Source: Pycnopodia helianthoides
Lineage: Eukaryota > Echinodermata > Asteroidea > Forcipulatida > Asteriidae
DNA: 64,000 nt
Direction: 5' to 3'
Assembly (NCBI GenBank): GCA_032158295.1
Contig: JASTWB010000075.1
Coordinates: 1-64,000, forward strand
Each line of letters opens with the position of its first letter. Position 1 is the first letter of the stretch. The notes beneath the pieces were generated by a model that worked only from the letters and a program-made list of their open reading frames with translations, was not told the origin of the DNA and made no database searches. Positions 45,001 to 58,782 of this stretch are shown in pieces. The position numbers were made by a program, and so were the translations under genes.

Positions 45001-48000
45001 TTTTTAAACCCCCCAAAATGTAAAAACCAACCAATTTTTATCCTACATCTTTAAAAAAGTCTTTTAAACCAAAATTTGCTAAAAATAATCAAAACCCCCC
45101 CAACAAAACGTAAAGGTTTTAACAAATAAAGCCCCTTTAATAACGGTTTTATCAAAGAACCCTTTTCAACATTTTCAAAGAAAAAAAAATTTAAATTCAA
45201 AACTTTTTCAAAACCCTTTTTAAAAAGGGAAAACTTTTTTCCGCGCGGGGCCCAAAAAGAAAACAGGCCACTTCCCCTTCGGGACCGGTAAAACACCCCG
45301 GGAAAATGTTTAAAAACCCCAAATTTTTTTAAAAAAAAAAAAGGACTAGCAACACTTAAAAACAATGACCCCAAAAAAAACAGTTTTAATTCTTTTCCCC
45401 CTCAAACAATTTTTTTTCTCCCAGCTGCCTTTGTTTGAGGTTTTTTCCCACCCATCACACTCCCTACTACAAACGGTTAAAACAAAAGAAAAGAGCCAGA
45501 TTTTCGAAATCGGAAAACTCGGGGTTTACCTTAAAATACTTTCCCTTTTTTAAATTTTTAAAATTTAACATAAAAAATTGGGGAGGGGGAATTCCCTGAA
45601 TTTCCATTTTAGGCCATTCAAATCTTACCCAACTAATTTTTCAAAATTTCTAATGCCAAATTTAAAAAAAGTTATTTAACTTAATTTAAAAACCCAAAAT
45701 TTTAAAATTTTTAAAATTATAATAAATTTTTTTATTTAAAAATTTTTTTTTTTTTTAAGTTTAATTAAAAAAAATTTTTGAAAAATTTTTTTTAAAAAAA
45801 ATTCCCTTGGGGGAAACTGAAAAAAAAATTCCCCGTTTGTTTTTTGGGTCAAATTTTTGGCTTTTTTTTAGCAAAATTTTCGAATTTCCAAATTTTGGGT
45901 TCGTTTTACTTTTTATATAATTTTGTTTTATTTTTTTACAGAAAAATTTTTAATTTTACGGATTAATTTTTTTTTTTTTTAAATTAGATTTAAAAAAAAA
46001 AAAATTTGCCAGGGCCAAAATTTATTGCAAGGAAACTTTTTTTTTCGTTTCCATTGTTTGAAAACCCTTGCAATTATGCCCAAATTTGCCCCGTTTTTAA
46101 AAAAAAACTGTGGTCAAACAAAAATTTAGTTTTTCCCAATTTTAAAAACATACACAAAATTAATATTGCTTTTATGTAAAAAATTGGTTTTTTTTTTAAA
46201 AATTTAAAAAAGTTTTAAAAGTTGGGGGGGGGTAACTTTTTAAAATTCCAACCTAAAAATGGGGGCTTGGGGGGGGTTTTTTGGTCGGAAATTGACTTTT
46301 GGGCACGGACTGTTTAGTTGGGGTAAACCCTTTCGCAAAAATTTAAAATGGTTTCATTTTTTTTACCCTTTTTTAAAAAGGGAAAATTTCCAAAAATTTT
46401 TTATTTCATAATTGGGTACTTCATAAAATTTTCCCCCGTTTGTTTCTTTAATTTTTTTAGCTTATTAAACCAAAAATAAAGATATTGCCCCCCACAATTG
46501 AAAAGGGAAAAGATATCTTTTGGGTTTAAAAGGTGTCCTGGTAATTTTCACAATTTGGGGTTTTTTCGAATAAAATTTTTAAAAATTTGAACTAAAAAAA
46601 TGTAAGGGGAAAATGACTGTCGGTAATGTATTGAAAGAGTAATTTTTCCCCCCTTTAATTTTAAATTTTAGCTTTTTTTTTCTTCTTTTTTTAACTCAGC
46701 CCCCAGGGTTATTTTTTTAAAATTTAATTTATAGAAAATTTAAAAAGTTTTATAAACAGTTTTTTTGAAAAACCAAAAGATACCAATTTTTTTACAGTTT
46801 ATTAAAATTAAAAAAAAATTGTATAACTTTTTTTTAAACAATTTTTTTTTTTTTTTCAGTTTTTTTTATATAAAAAATCCATTGTAAATGGCTCCCCAAA
46901 AAACTAGTTTTATGATCAAAGGGGATTTTAAAGAAACAATGCTTTTTTCCAAAAGAAAATTTTTGAAAGACAGGAATTTTAACTTTAAGATTACTTTAAA
47001 AACTCCCCAATCTTTTTTTGTGATAACTCTTTAAAAATTTAATTTTCCAATATGGGGAAATTATTTCAAATTCCTTTTTTTTTTCAGAATATTTTTTACA
47101 GAAGCCATGTTTTAAAAAACGTTTCTAAAATGCAGGGTTTTTTTTTAAAAATTTTTTTTTCACTTTTTTATGGCCAACGGGCCAATTTCCTCCCAGAAAA
47201 AATTGGGGAAATCATTCATTAACTTTTTTTACTTTCAAAAAATTTTTTAATGCAAAAAATCTAAGGCAAGGGGTTTTCCCAGGTTTTTCCCGTTAGTAAA
47301 AAGGGTTAAAGGGTTCCCTGTTTGTGAGAAAAAATTTTTATTTTTTTAGGGGTTTTCCAATTTTTTATTAAAAAAACCTGGGAGTTTGTTAATTTCACGT
47401 TTTTGAAAAAAGTTCACAATTTAGTTTTTATTGTTTGGGCAAAAGTTTGGGGCAATTTAAAAGGCGTCTTTTGGAAAAAAAAAAAAAAAACTTTTTAAAA
47501 AACTCAACACCTGGGGGTAAAATTTCTGGCAACAAAAAATACAATAAAATTCTTCACTTTTTTTTTTTGATTTTTACCCGAAAGTTTTCTTAAATTTTAA
47601 AAACTGTTAAAAAAACTGATTAAAAAACAAGGTTTTACAAAAAATTTTACTTACGGGGGTTAAATTTTAAAGCCAACCCAGAAAAACAAAATGTTTTTAA
47701 ATTACACTCAAAAAAGGGGTAAAAAAAAGGTAAAAATTTTAACGAAATAGTGAGCAATACAACAGTTTAAAAAAAAAAAATTTTTAAAAAATAATTTGAA
47801 AAAGAAAAAGGGGGTTTTTAAATATAAGGGGAGTTCTAAACAACCAAAAAATTTTTAAAAAAGGGGGATTTTTTTTTAAAAATGAAATTCCCCACTCAAA
47901 AATTTTAATTTAAGAAAAGTTTTTTGGGGAAAAATTTTTTAAAAATCACCCCGGGGAAATTTTTTAAATTTTCATGGGGGGAAATTTTTGGGAAAATTAA

Positions 48001-48760
48001 AAAAAGTTTTTTTTGACAGGGATTTAAAAAAAAACCCAAATGTACCGAATTTTGGGGAAAATTTTTTTAAAGTTTTTTCATAAAAATAAATTATACAGTT
48101 TTACGGGTTAAGTGATAAATCTTTCAAAAGAAAATTTTTTTCCTTTAATCCCTTTTAAAAAAAATTTTTTTTTTAAAATTTTTAGGAACGATGGTTAAAA
48201 TTTTTTACCCTAAAGCCACCTTAAATTAAAATTAAAAAAAGGAAAAGAAAATCCCCCAAAAACTTTTGAAAAAATTTAAAATTTGTAAAAGGGTAAAAAA
48301 ATTTAAACCCCAAAAAAAATTTCCCCCTTTTTTTCACAGTAAAATTTTTTTACACAAATTTTAAAATATTTTTTTTTTAATTTTTTTTCAAAAAAAAATG
48401 TTTAAATTACAAAAACTTTTTTCCCAAACTTTTGGGTATTAGAACAAATTTGGGGGTTTTAAAGTTTTAAAAAAAAAACTATTTAAGCAATTAAAAAAAT
48501 TTAACAAAATTGGCCCCCAAAAAAAGAAAAAAATTTAATTTCCGGAAAAAAAAAAAAATGGTTTATACACGTTAAATTAACGTATTCCCTTAGGAGCAAA
48601 CCCAAAAAATTCCAAAAAGAAAACCCGTTAAAAAAGTATTTTCCCCTTTAGTTTGTTGACAACCTTTAATTGAAGGGAAATTTTCAAAAAATTTGAAGTT
48701 TTTACATCATTAATTTAAAAAAGCCCCAATTTTTCCACTTAAAAAAAAACCCCCAAAAAT
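42009..48760. other. Uninterpretable A/T homopolymer-rich tract
   Basis: The sequence is dominated by alternating runs of T and A, with short GGG and CCC runs. It has no tandem period that I can see and no open frame with a recognisable domain. The only longer frames (for example 45051-45374, minus) are Phe/Lys/Gly-rich low complexity. I see no RNA gene, repeat family or transposon end here. Confidence 0.6.
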
Positions 48761-50150
48761 GGAGTTAACACTGCCCATTATTCCCCTTGCATTCCAAAGG
48801 AACATACCCTCCCCCTTCTTAAACCAAAAGCATAATTCCCAACCCTATTTTCTTTTTTTTACCCACTTTTTTACCAGGGGCAACCAGAAACCCCAAAATA
48901 AGACTACATTCATATTATCAAACCCCAAAACCCATAACCCCCCATTCCCCAGGGGACCTTCCCCTTAATACTCTGCCAACCCCAAAACCCCAAAAAAAAA
49001 CACCCCCAGTATATACCCTAAAAAACCCCCCCAAGACCCTTTCCCCCACCCCGTTCCCCACATATAGTTTTAACCCAGCCCCCCCCAAATAAAAACACAT
49101 TTAAAATATTTAAAAATAAACACCAAACCTCCATCTAGGCCACAACCGGTTGAACCCCATGTAAAACCCTGACCCCCCCCCAAAATAACAACCGTAATAT
49201 ACCCCAAAAAAAAACCCCCATCAATCCCCCCCCGGGCCCCACCAAATAAAAGTTGTCTTAAAAATGAAAAATCAGACATTTAAAAACAATAAATTTTACC
49301 CCCCCCTACCAAATCAAAATATATTTTTCCCCCCCCGGGCCCCCATCCAACGTCAAAAACTTTACCCCATGCCACAAAAAATGTTTTTGGACTGTCCCCC
49401 CCCCCCATCAAATACCAAAAATTTCTGGGCCCCCAAAGTTTTTTCCCATTTTACACCCTTTGCAACCCCCCCAGAGAGCCCTTTGTGTTCCCTACTTAAA
49501 CCCAAGGGGTTTAAAAGCATTGACGCCCAGAAAAATAACCCCCTTCCCTAATCCCCCTCCCAAAACCAAGTCATAAACCCACCCATCAGACTTCCCCAAA
49601 ACCAGCCCCCCCCCAAACCCCCCTCCCCTAAAAACCGCCCCCCAACGCCGCCCACTTGCCCACTGTAGAACACCGGCCTACCCTCCATCCCCCTACACAC
49701 CCCGGGCCTCAAACCCAGCCCACCCCTGTGCCCACTTCAAAATAAAACCCTCCCCCTAATTATACCCCAGGTACCCCAACCGCCACCACTTGAACTTTAA
49801 AACCCAAGATATTAATCCCCCCCCCAAACCCCGCTTTCCCCCCAAACCCCGAAAATTCTCCAATTCCCAGCAAATCCACCCTATCCCTCCACCCCCTACT
49901 ACCCCACTATTACCCAAGACTGGCCAAACGGGTTGCAAAACACCCCATTTCCTAATCCCCCTCCCAAAAAAGCCTAAACCCAAGCCCCCCAATGTTGACA
50001 TTCAGCAAAAAACCCCAAATATCCCTACCCCCCCATAACCAAAGTTTTCCCCAACCCCCCACCCATTTTTAAAGACTTAAAAACACACCCCCATAACCCC
50101 CCACCCAGCACAGTTTTTTAAAAACCCCACCCAAGGTTTTAAAACATCAG
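48761..50150. other. C-rich, G-poor tract
   Basis: Composition changes to runs of C with A; G is rare. Open frames on both strands (Pro/Asn/Lys-rich on plus, Gly/Val/Leu/Trp-rich on minus) follow from the composition alone. No period or motif is evident. Confidence 0.7.
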
Positions 50151-53100
50151 TCACAAAAAAACCCAATTAAAAGGGGGGAAAATTTTTTTAAAAATTTTTA
50201 AATTTCCACAAAAAAAGGCCAAAAAACCTTAATTTTAAAAGCTGTAAAATAAAAATTTTTTAAAAAAAGTTTTTTTTTACAAAAAAGGGGGTTCCCTCCA
50301 ATTTTTAACCCCCAATCCCCTAAAATTGGGAGAGTCACCCCCTGCGCCAAGCCCAAAAAAAGTGGAAATTTTAAAAAAATTTGCAGGTTGCAAAAAAAAA
50401 AAAATTTTAATCCCCCAAAAATTTTTTATTACAGGGTGGGAAAAAAAAGAAAGGGGAAATTGTTGGGGTAAAAAAATTTATTAAACCAATAAGAAAAAAA
50501 ATGACAAAATTTAAAAAAATTTGTTTGAAAAAATTTAGACACAAATTAAAAGGGTTTTTAAAAACAAAAAAAAAATTACAAAAATTTAAAAGAGAAAGAA
50601 AGCCCTTATTTTTTGAGGGGGTTCCCCAAAAAAGGTAAAAACCCCTTTCCCAAGGGACGCTTTTACACATTTTTCCTTTTTGTTTTTTACCCTACTCAGG
50701 TCAAGTATGTAAACATTTTTGTGCCTAAAAAAAAAAAAAGGGGGGGTATTTTACTTTTCCAAAAAATAAACAAAAAAATTTCTACTTTAAACCCCTTTTG
50801 GTTTTAAATTTGGAACTGAAAAAATTTATTTTGGTTTTTTTTTTTTGTAAAAATTTTTTTCAAAAATAACAAACCCTTTAAAAAGGGGCAAAACCTTTTT
50901 AGCAAAAAACTTTTCCCCAACCTTTCCTTTAAAATTTTTAAACCCAAACCCCCTTTTTATTTTCCTCATTTTGGGTTGTTTTCTTTAAAATATTTCAAAA
51001 AAAAAATTTGATGCCCCTTTTTTTTTCAGTAAAATTTAAACGTTGTTTTTTTTTTTTCTGTAAAAGCCAAAAGCTTTAAAAAACCTTTTTTTAAAACTTC
51101 GATTTTGTTCCCCTTTAATTCCCTGCCCCTTTAATTTTCAAAATTTTAAAAGGCATGTTTTTAAAATTTTTCCAAATTTAGGGTATAAAAATTTCTTAAA
51201 AAAACAATGGGAGCGTTGTCTTCCCCCACATTTTGAAATGCCCTTTGGGGAAAAGTAAGATTTTGAAAAGAGGAGTTTTTCACAGAAAGACTGAAAAGGG
51301 CCAGGAGAGTTTTAAAAAACCCAACTTTTGAAACCCTTGAAAAAGGGGATTATTTTTTGAAGAAAAATTACCCTTTTTTTACGGAAAACCCCCCAAAGTT
51401 CAGCACAACAAAAAAAAGTAACAACCTTCAATTACAGTTTTTTTAAATTTTAAAATTAAGAAAAATAAACTTTAAACCAAGGGGGTTGCTTGCAATTTTA
51501 TAAATTTATATACTTGTATTATAAAATTTTAATTGAAATTTTTTTGTATACAAGAGGGCGCTCCCAATTTTTTAGCTTTATTTTATTCTTTTATAAAAAA
51601 TTGAAAGGCCCATAAAAAGGGGGCCCCTTAAAGTTATTTTTCTTTTAAAAAAAAATTTTTTTTACAAAAAAAATTTCTTATTTTTTTTCCCCAATAAAAT
51701 TTTTAAAATTTGTTTTTAAAATACAAAGATTTATTTAAAAATTTTTTTTTAAAATCATTTTTAATTTTTCCTTTCTTTTACAAGTTTATTAAAAATTTAT
51801 GTTTTTTCCCTTTTAAAAAATACGCCGTATAAAAGCATTCCAAATAAAAAATTTGGCGCCTTTTAAAAAAAGGAAAAAGCAAAAAATATTTTTTAATTTA
51901 TAAAATTTTTTAATCTTCACGCTCTTTTTTTAAATTTTTAAAAAACCTTATTCTATTAAATATCAAGATTTTTTGAATGGGAAAAGGGGCGTTTTAAAAA
52001 AAAAGAGAAAAATCCCGTATTATTAAATTTTGAATAAAAAAACTTTAAATTTTTTTGGATAACGAAAAAAATTACGGTAAATTTGTAAGTTTTTTAAAAC
52101 CCAACTTTCCCAATTTTTAAAAAAAAAATTACAGTATGTACATAAATTTTTTTAAAATTAAACGGGTTAATTTTTTTATTTTTTAAACCAAAAAAATTTT
52201 AGTCTAAAATGTTTTGTTTTTAAAGGGTAAAAAATTGTATAAAAAAACACTTAGGTCCTTTTTTAGCTTACCCCCTACTTAATTTAAAAAATATATAAAC
52301 AAATTTAATTTTATAAAAAAAAAATTTTCCTAATTAAAAAAACAATTAAATTTTAAAAAGAAAAAAGGCGCCTATTTAAAAAAATTTCCTTTAATTTTAA
52401 TAAACCCCATAGCACACAAAAAAATTCCCAAAAAGTTTTTAGCCAAAACACATCCAAAATTAACAAAACAAAAAGGGTAATACACGGCACAAAAAGTTAA
52501 ATACACACAATTTTTAAATAAAAACAAAAAAATATCCCCAAATATACCTAAAAAAAACTAAATATATAAAAGGGGGGGTTTAAAGTAAAAAAATATACAA
52601 GAGTTTTAGGAAACCCCCCCTCCAAAGAAGTTTTTTGGAAAACCCCCAAGAGCTTTAAAAATGAGAGTTTCCCCTAAAAAATAAATTCCCTTTTTAAAAA
52701 TATAAAAAAGAAGTTTGAGGAAATAAAAAGAAAATTTTCAAAAGTTAACAAAACCCACTGGGCCCCTAAGGCCATTTTTAAACCCGGCCCATTTAAAAAC
52801 CCCCCAAAAAAGGGGTTTAAAAATTTAAAATACAATTTAAAGAAACCCCTTTCCCCCGGGGAAAATATATTAAAATTATATTACAGATATTCTGAATCCT
52901 ATCTCAAAAAAATTACATTGCAAATAATATCCACGAACATTCACCCAACGGGTTTTTTAATTATAAAGTGCCCAACAGCATGGAAAAAAATTCTTTTCGA
53001 AAAAGTATTATAAGTCAGTTTTAAAAAATTATGTTAGGGAACTAAAAGTTTAGGTACATGTACCTCCCATAAAAAAACTGTTAGAAAATTTCCAATGTGA

Positions 53101-53913
53101 ACAAAAAGTCCAAACAACAAATTTTGAACCCCAATCTAAAAATAACAAAGTTGTTACAATTAATACATTGAGGTCAACCAGAGTTCAATCCCAAAAATTT
53201 GGGGGGTTTTTTTCCCAACATAACAAAAAATGTTAAAGGTTTTAAAACTTAAAAAACCTTTAACAATTGGTTAAATTTTTTTAAATTCAGAAAAATATAA
53301 AAAAAAATTTACTTTTTTTTTTTAGGAAATCTTACTCAAAACATGAAAAATTTGGGTTTTTTCAAAAGGCAAAAACGTTTGGTTTCATTAAAAGTTTTAA
53401 AAAGTAAAAAAGGGGAAAAAAAATCAGTGGTAACCCTTTTTAAAAAACGGGAAAATTTTTCCCCCCCCCTTTCCCTTTCCCCCCCCCCCCCAATTCTTAG
53501 GGAAAAAATATAAAAAAATTTTTAAAAAAAAAAAGTTTTCTTAAAAGGGGCCCAACATCATAGCATGGTGAAAACTAGAAAAAAATTATACAAAAGATTT
53601 AAAAAATTCCAAAAAATTGGTGAGAAAAAAACGTATAAAAAAATATTTCATTACAAAAAATTAAAAATTTAAAACCAAAATGTGGAACCAGGGACAAATT
53701 AAAAATGCAATTTTTTAAAAAAAATTTTCTATTCAAGATTGGAAAATAAAAAGCAATATTCATAAACCAAATTTAAAAAGTGGAAAACCCTAAAAAAAGC
53801 ACTCCAAATAAAATTTTCATAAAAGGATAAAACATAAAACATGGGAAAACTTGAAAATTTTAACAAGGAAAAAATCCAAATCGAAAAACTCCAAAAAAAA
53901 AAATATGAAAATT
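50151..53913. other. Unassigned A/T-rich tract
   Basis: Mostly A- and T-runs with scattered GGG and CCC. A somewhat more natural patch at about 52870-53200 (for example ttacagatattctgaatcct, gaggtcaaccagagttcaat) has no open frame or recognisable repeat. Nothing else is identifiable. Confidence 0.55.
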
Positions 53914-55172
53914 AAAACCCACCCAAACCCAACAACAAAACAAAAAACACAAACAACCCCACACCAAAAAACACACCACACAAACCACAAACACCAACAA
54001 AAACCAACAACCACCAACACCAACAACACCCACAAAAACCCCAACCAACACCAAACCCCAAAAAAAAACCCAAAACCACACCCCCCCCCCACAAACCCAC
54101 AACCCCCCACCCACCACCAAACAAACAAACAAACCAACCCAACAACCACCCCACCCCACCCCCACCCCCCCAACACCCAACAACCACCAAACCCCACCCA
54201 ACCAAACCACCCCCACCCCACACAACACCCACACACCACCCCCAACCCCAACAACACAAACCCAACAACAACACACCCCACACAAACACCCACACAACCC
54301 ACCCCACCCCCACCACAAAAAACCCAACCACACAAACCCACAAACCACCAAAAACCAAACACCAAAACACAAAAACCCCCAAACCAAAAACCCAAAAAAA
54401 CAAACAAAACACAAAAACACCAAAACCCAAAAACCCCACAACAACAAACACCCCCACACAACCCAAAAAAAAAACACACCAAAAAAAACACCACACCAAA
54501 AAAAACCCCACCAAAACCCAAAAACCCCCCAAACCCACCACAACCCCCCAAACACCAAACCACCACCCCCAAAACCCCAACCCCAAAACACAACCAAAAA
54601 AACAAAAAAAAAAACCACAAAACACAAAACAACAAAAAACAACACACACAAACCAAAAACAACAAAAACACCACCAACCCCCCCACAAAACCCAACACCC
54701 CCACAAACCAAAAAACAAAAAACACAAACAACAAACCAAAAACAACAAACACACAAAAAACACCAAAAACAAAAAAAAACCACACACCACACAACACAAC
54801 AAACAACCCCCACACCACACCACAACAAACAAACCCAAAAAACAAAACAAAAAACAACAAACCCCCCACAACACAACCCAAAACAAAACAAAAAACCACA
54901 AACAACAAAACCAAAACCACACCCAAAAACACAAACACCCCCCCCCCCAACAACCCACACACCACCCCCACCACCCCCCACCAAACCACAACAACAAACA
55001 AAAACAACCACAACAAAAACCAACCAAACAAAAACCCAAACAAACAACCCACAAAAACAACAAAACAACCCACCCAAAACAACACCACCCAACCACCAAC
55101 AAAAAACAAACCAAAACACAAACCACACAACAAAAACCAACCAAAAAAAAAACAAAACCCCAAACCCCCCCC
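53914..55172. other. 1,259-base tract of only A and C
   Basis: Between the T at 53913 and the T at 55173 I see neither G nor T. There is no fixed period. Open frames of over 400 codons result on both strands only because A/C sequence and its G/T complement lack stop codons in most frames. They encode Thr/Pro/Asn/Lys/His/Gln on plus and Gly/Val/Phe/Leu/Cys/Trp on minus, and are not genes. Confidence 0.92.
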
Positions 55173-58100
55173 TTTTACCAAAAAAACTAAAAAAAACCAC
55201 TTATTTTCCCCCATAAATACACTTAAATTCAAAAAACCTTAAAATCCAATAATTTTAACCTTTAAAAATTTTTTCTTTTAATTTAAAAAAAAAATCCCCA
55301 CACCAAATTCCCCCATTTAAATTTTAAATTTAAAATCCCTTTTAAAAAAATTTACAAAAACCCCAAAAAAAAAACCCAAACCTTTTTCCCAACCCCCCTT
55401 TTTTACAAAACAAAAACCCCCCTTTTTTTAAAAATATTAAAAAAAATAACCTTTCAAAAATTTTTTACCCAATTTCCCTTTTTACTTTTTTAAAAAAAAA
55501 ATTTTCAAGGGGTTTCCTACTTTTTTATTTCCCATATTTCCATTTACCTTTAAAAAATTTAAAAACAAAACACCCTTAAAAAAAAAAACTTCCCTTCCCC
55601 CCCCTTAAAAAAAAAACCCCCCCACTTTAAACTTAAATTATCAAAAACAAAAAATTTTTTAAAGGGCCTTTTAAAATTTCTAAAAACCAAATTTTATTTT
55701 TTCTTTTTTTTAAAATTTTTTTTTAATTCCCAATTTTCCCATTTTTTAACCCCCTTTTGGGCCCTTTTTTTTCTTTCCCCCCGGGGTTTTTGGAAAAAGG
55801 GCACTTTTGATTTTTAAAAAATTTTTTTTTAAAACTTTTAAGGTCTAGGGTTATTTAACCCTTAACGGAAAAATTGAAAAAAACAAAATTTTTACCCAAA
55901 AAACCCCGTCTTAAAAAATTTCCTTTCCCTGGGCCCCTTTTTTAATAATTTTGAAGAATTTTTTAAAAATTTAAGTTAAAGGGGAAAAATGACTAAAAAT
56001 TTTTTAAAATAAGTTTGGGGATCACCTAAATGTTTTCCTTTTTAAAAAAAACCCCTTTGGAAAAATTTTTCTAAAACTTTAAAAAATTTTCAAACATTTT
56101 AATTACAAAAAACAATTTTTGGGGTTCCCCAAGAAGAAAGTTAAAATTTTAAATTTTTTTGGGGAAAGGAATGTTACATTTCCGTTTTTTTCCTTTAAAA
56201 AAATTTAATGTCTTTTTAAAAAACAACCCCCAAAACAAAGCGAAAGATTTAATTTTAATGGGAAAGGCGTTTTGATTCCCTTGGGTTTAAAAGAAAATTT
56301 GGGGCTGTTCGTTTTTGGGCGGGGGCCGGGTTTTTAGATAAAAAGGGGGTTTTAATTTTTTGTTGGGGAATTTTAGGGGCCCGTAGGCATTTGGTCCCCC
56401 CTTAATTATTGGCGGCATCCAAATTCAATCAGTTTTAAAAAACCCGGGGAAGGCTTTCAAAAACAAAGACGGGGTTTGTTTAAATTAAACAAAACAACCG
56501 TTCCCCAAAGGTTTTTTTACCCAAAATTTTAAAAAAAAGGAAGAAACTTTCACCTGGGGGGGCTGGGGGGTTTTTGGATGGTATTTGAAAATTTGGGGTT
56601 TTTCATTCAAAACGATTTGAAGGGGTTTTGCTTTATAAAGGGGGGGTGTTCTAAATTTAATCCCCTTTTAAATTTAACCTTTTAAGGTGATTCAATTTTT
56701 TAAAACTTTTATTTTTTCCCTTGCTACCCTTTTTTCCCCCCCCTTTTTCCTTAAAAAATTTTTTTTCAGTAATTTCCTTTTTTTTAAGAAAGGGGTTTTC
56801 CCTTTTTTTGGGGGGGTTTTTTTTTAAAATTTGTTAAATTTTTTTAAACTTTTAACCTTTTAAAAAATATTTTTTGGGGTTCCCTTTGGGGCAAATTATT
56901 TGGAATCGTTTTACTTTTACATTTGGTTTTCAGGAGGGTGGGCCCGAGAAAGGGGCTTTTTGGGGAATATTTTACTGGGCCCTTTTATAAAAAAACAATT
57001 TTTTGGTTTTCTTTTTTAAGTTTTTTAAAAAAACAAAAGTTTTCAAGAATTTTTTGAGTAAGAGTCTTAAACCTTTTATTAATTTAGTAAAGGGATTTTT
57101 TTTTTAGGTCCGGCCCTTTGGTTTTTTTATAAATGTTTTAGAAAAATTTTTAAATATGTTTTTTTTTTAAAATTTTTAAAAAATTTTAATAAATTGGGGG
57201 GGTTTTTTTTTAAGTTTTTCTAAGCCCTTTAAACCAAAATTTTTGGGAAAATTTTTTGATTTAAAAAAATTTCCCTTTTCCCCTTTATTTTTTTTGTGAC
57301 CCTAAAGTAAATTTTTTAATTTTTATTTTAAAGGGGAAACTTTTTTTTAAAATTTAATTTTTAAATTCCTTTTTTTCCCATAAAGGGTTTTAAAGCTTTA
57401 TTTAACCCAATTTTATTTTACTTTTCCCATTTCCCCTTTAAATCCCATTCAGTTTTAGGTTTAAAAGGGGTTTTAAGAAAAATTAAAAATTTATATTTTT
57501 ACGTTTAAAAAGGAACGGGAAAGGTTTTTTTCTTTTTTTTTCTTTTTGAAGGGGAAAAATTTCAATGTTTAAAATTTTTTTGGTTCCCATTAGTAAACTA
57601 AAAAAAAGGCACCCCCTTTGAAATTTCGAATTTAACTGTGGGAAAAGAAAGAAATTTTTAAATTTAAAGTTGGGTATTAAAATTTTTATTTTAAGACGAA
57701 ATTTCCACTTTGTTTTGGGGTAAGAAATAAATTAAAAAAAATTAGTAAAAAAAAATTTTATGTTAAAAAAAATAATTTTAAAAATTTTAATCTATTTTGG
57801 AGGGTGGTTTTTTCAAGAAAGTAAATTACGTAGATTTTTTAGGTTTGTAGTGCAAAAAACAAAAAAAATTTGTATGTCTTTTAAAGTTAAAAACACTTAA
57901 TGAAAAACTTTAGTTTTACAATTCTATTTTAAAATTAAATTAAATTTTATTATATTAACATTTTTACTTTTGGAGGAAACGAAAGGGGGTTTTAATTAAA
58001 AAGGGGGCCAGGTTCCCCAAATTCAAGAAAAAAGCCCGTTTTGAAGTTTTAATAAAAAATTTCTTTGAGGTTATTGGAAAACCCCCCAATTCAAAGGGTT

Positions 58101-58776
58101 AAAAACACTCTTTTCCCCAAAATCATTAAATTCAAAAAAGGGGGCACAACAGGGAAGTATAACGCCCACCACAAGCTCTTTTTCGGGCAATTTCCCTTTT
58201 TCCCCGTTGTTTAAAATAACTTAAATTTTTTCCATTTTTTGGGGCCTTTTCCAAAAAGTTCAGGGGGGGGTAACCCAAAATCTCTGGGAGTTTAGTTTTT
58301 AAAACCCCCAAAATGGATTTTTTTCTTTTGGAGATTTTTCCAGGGGATGCCTAAAAAACGACAAAACCATTCCCACCAAAAAAACCTTTAAAACTTTTTT
58401 TCAACGAGGGAAACCACGCCCAAAGGGGTGTGGAAAAAAACCCCCCCAGGAGGGTGGGGGGTTTTAGGGAAGGGGATTTTTTAAATTTTAAAGGGGAGGG
58501 GGGGGGTTTTAAAATAGGGTGAGGGGAAGGGGGGGGGGTTTTGGGCTAAATTTTTAAGGGGGGATAAAAACCCCCCCCCTTCCCCTAAGAACCCAAATTA
58601 AATATTTTCCGAAAAAGGGGGAAATTTTTTTTTCTACTGTACCCTTTATGCCTCCAGGCATCAGGGGTTTTCTTTTGTGAATTTTGGGTTTTAAAAAAAA
58701 AAAATTAGGCTACCTATTTTTTTAATTTTTTGGTTGTTTGGGGTTTCTTTAAAACTTACGGGAGAATTTATTTTTG
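55173..58776. other. Unassigned homopolymer-rich tract
   Basis: All four bases return, but long A, T, C and G runs dominate. No domain, RNA gene or tandem repeat is visible. The last 100 bases (from about 58680) match a dispersed repeat seen twice more in the window. Confidence 0.55.
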
Positions 58777-58782
58777 AAAAAA
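58680..58782 (+). repeat. Dispersed repeat, copy 1 (3' part)
   Basis: The motifs attaggctacc, ggttgtttggggtt and aacttacgggagaattta, then ttttgaaaa, correspond in order to taggctactttt, tgttgttgggtta and acccgtaaggagaaattta in copy 2. Spacing is similar. It sits next to a G-rich block (58441-58560) like the one in copy 3. Confidence 0.6.

Noticed and set aside
53817..55242. Open frames of 410-471 codons on both strands
   Set aside because: They lie over the A/C-only tract. Absence of stops follows from the two-letter composition, and the proteins are pure low complexity.
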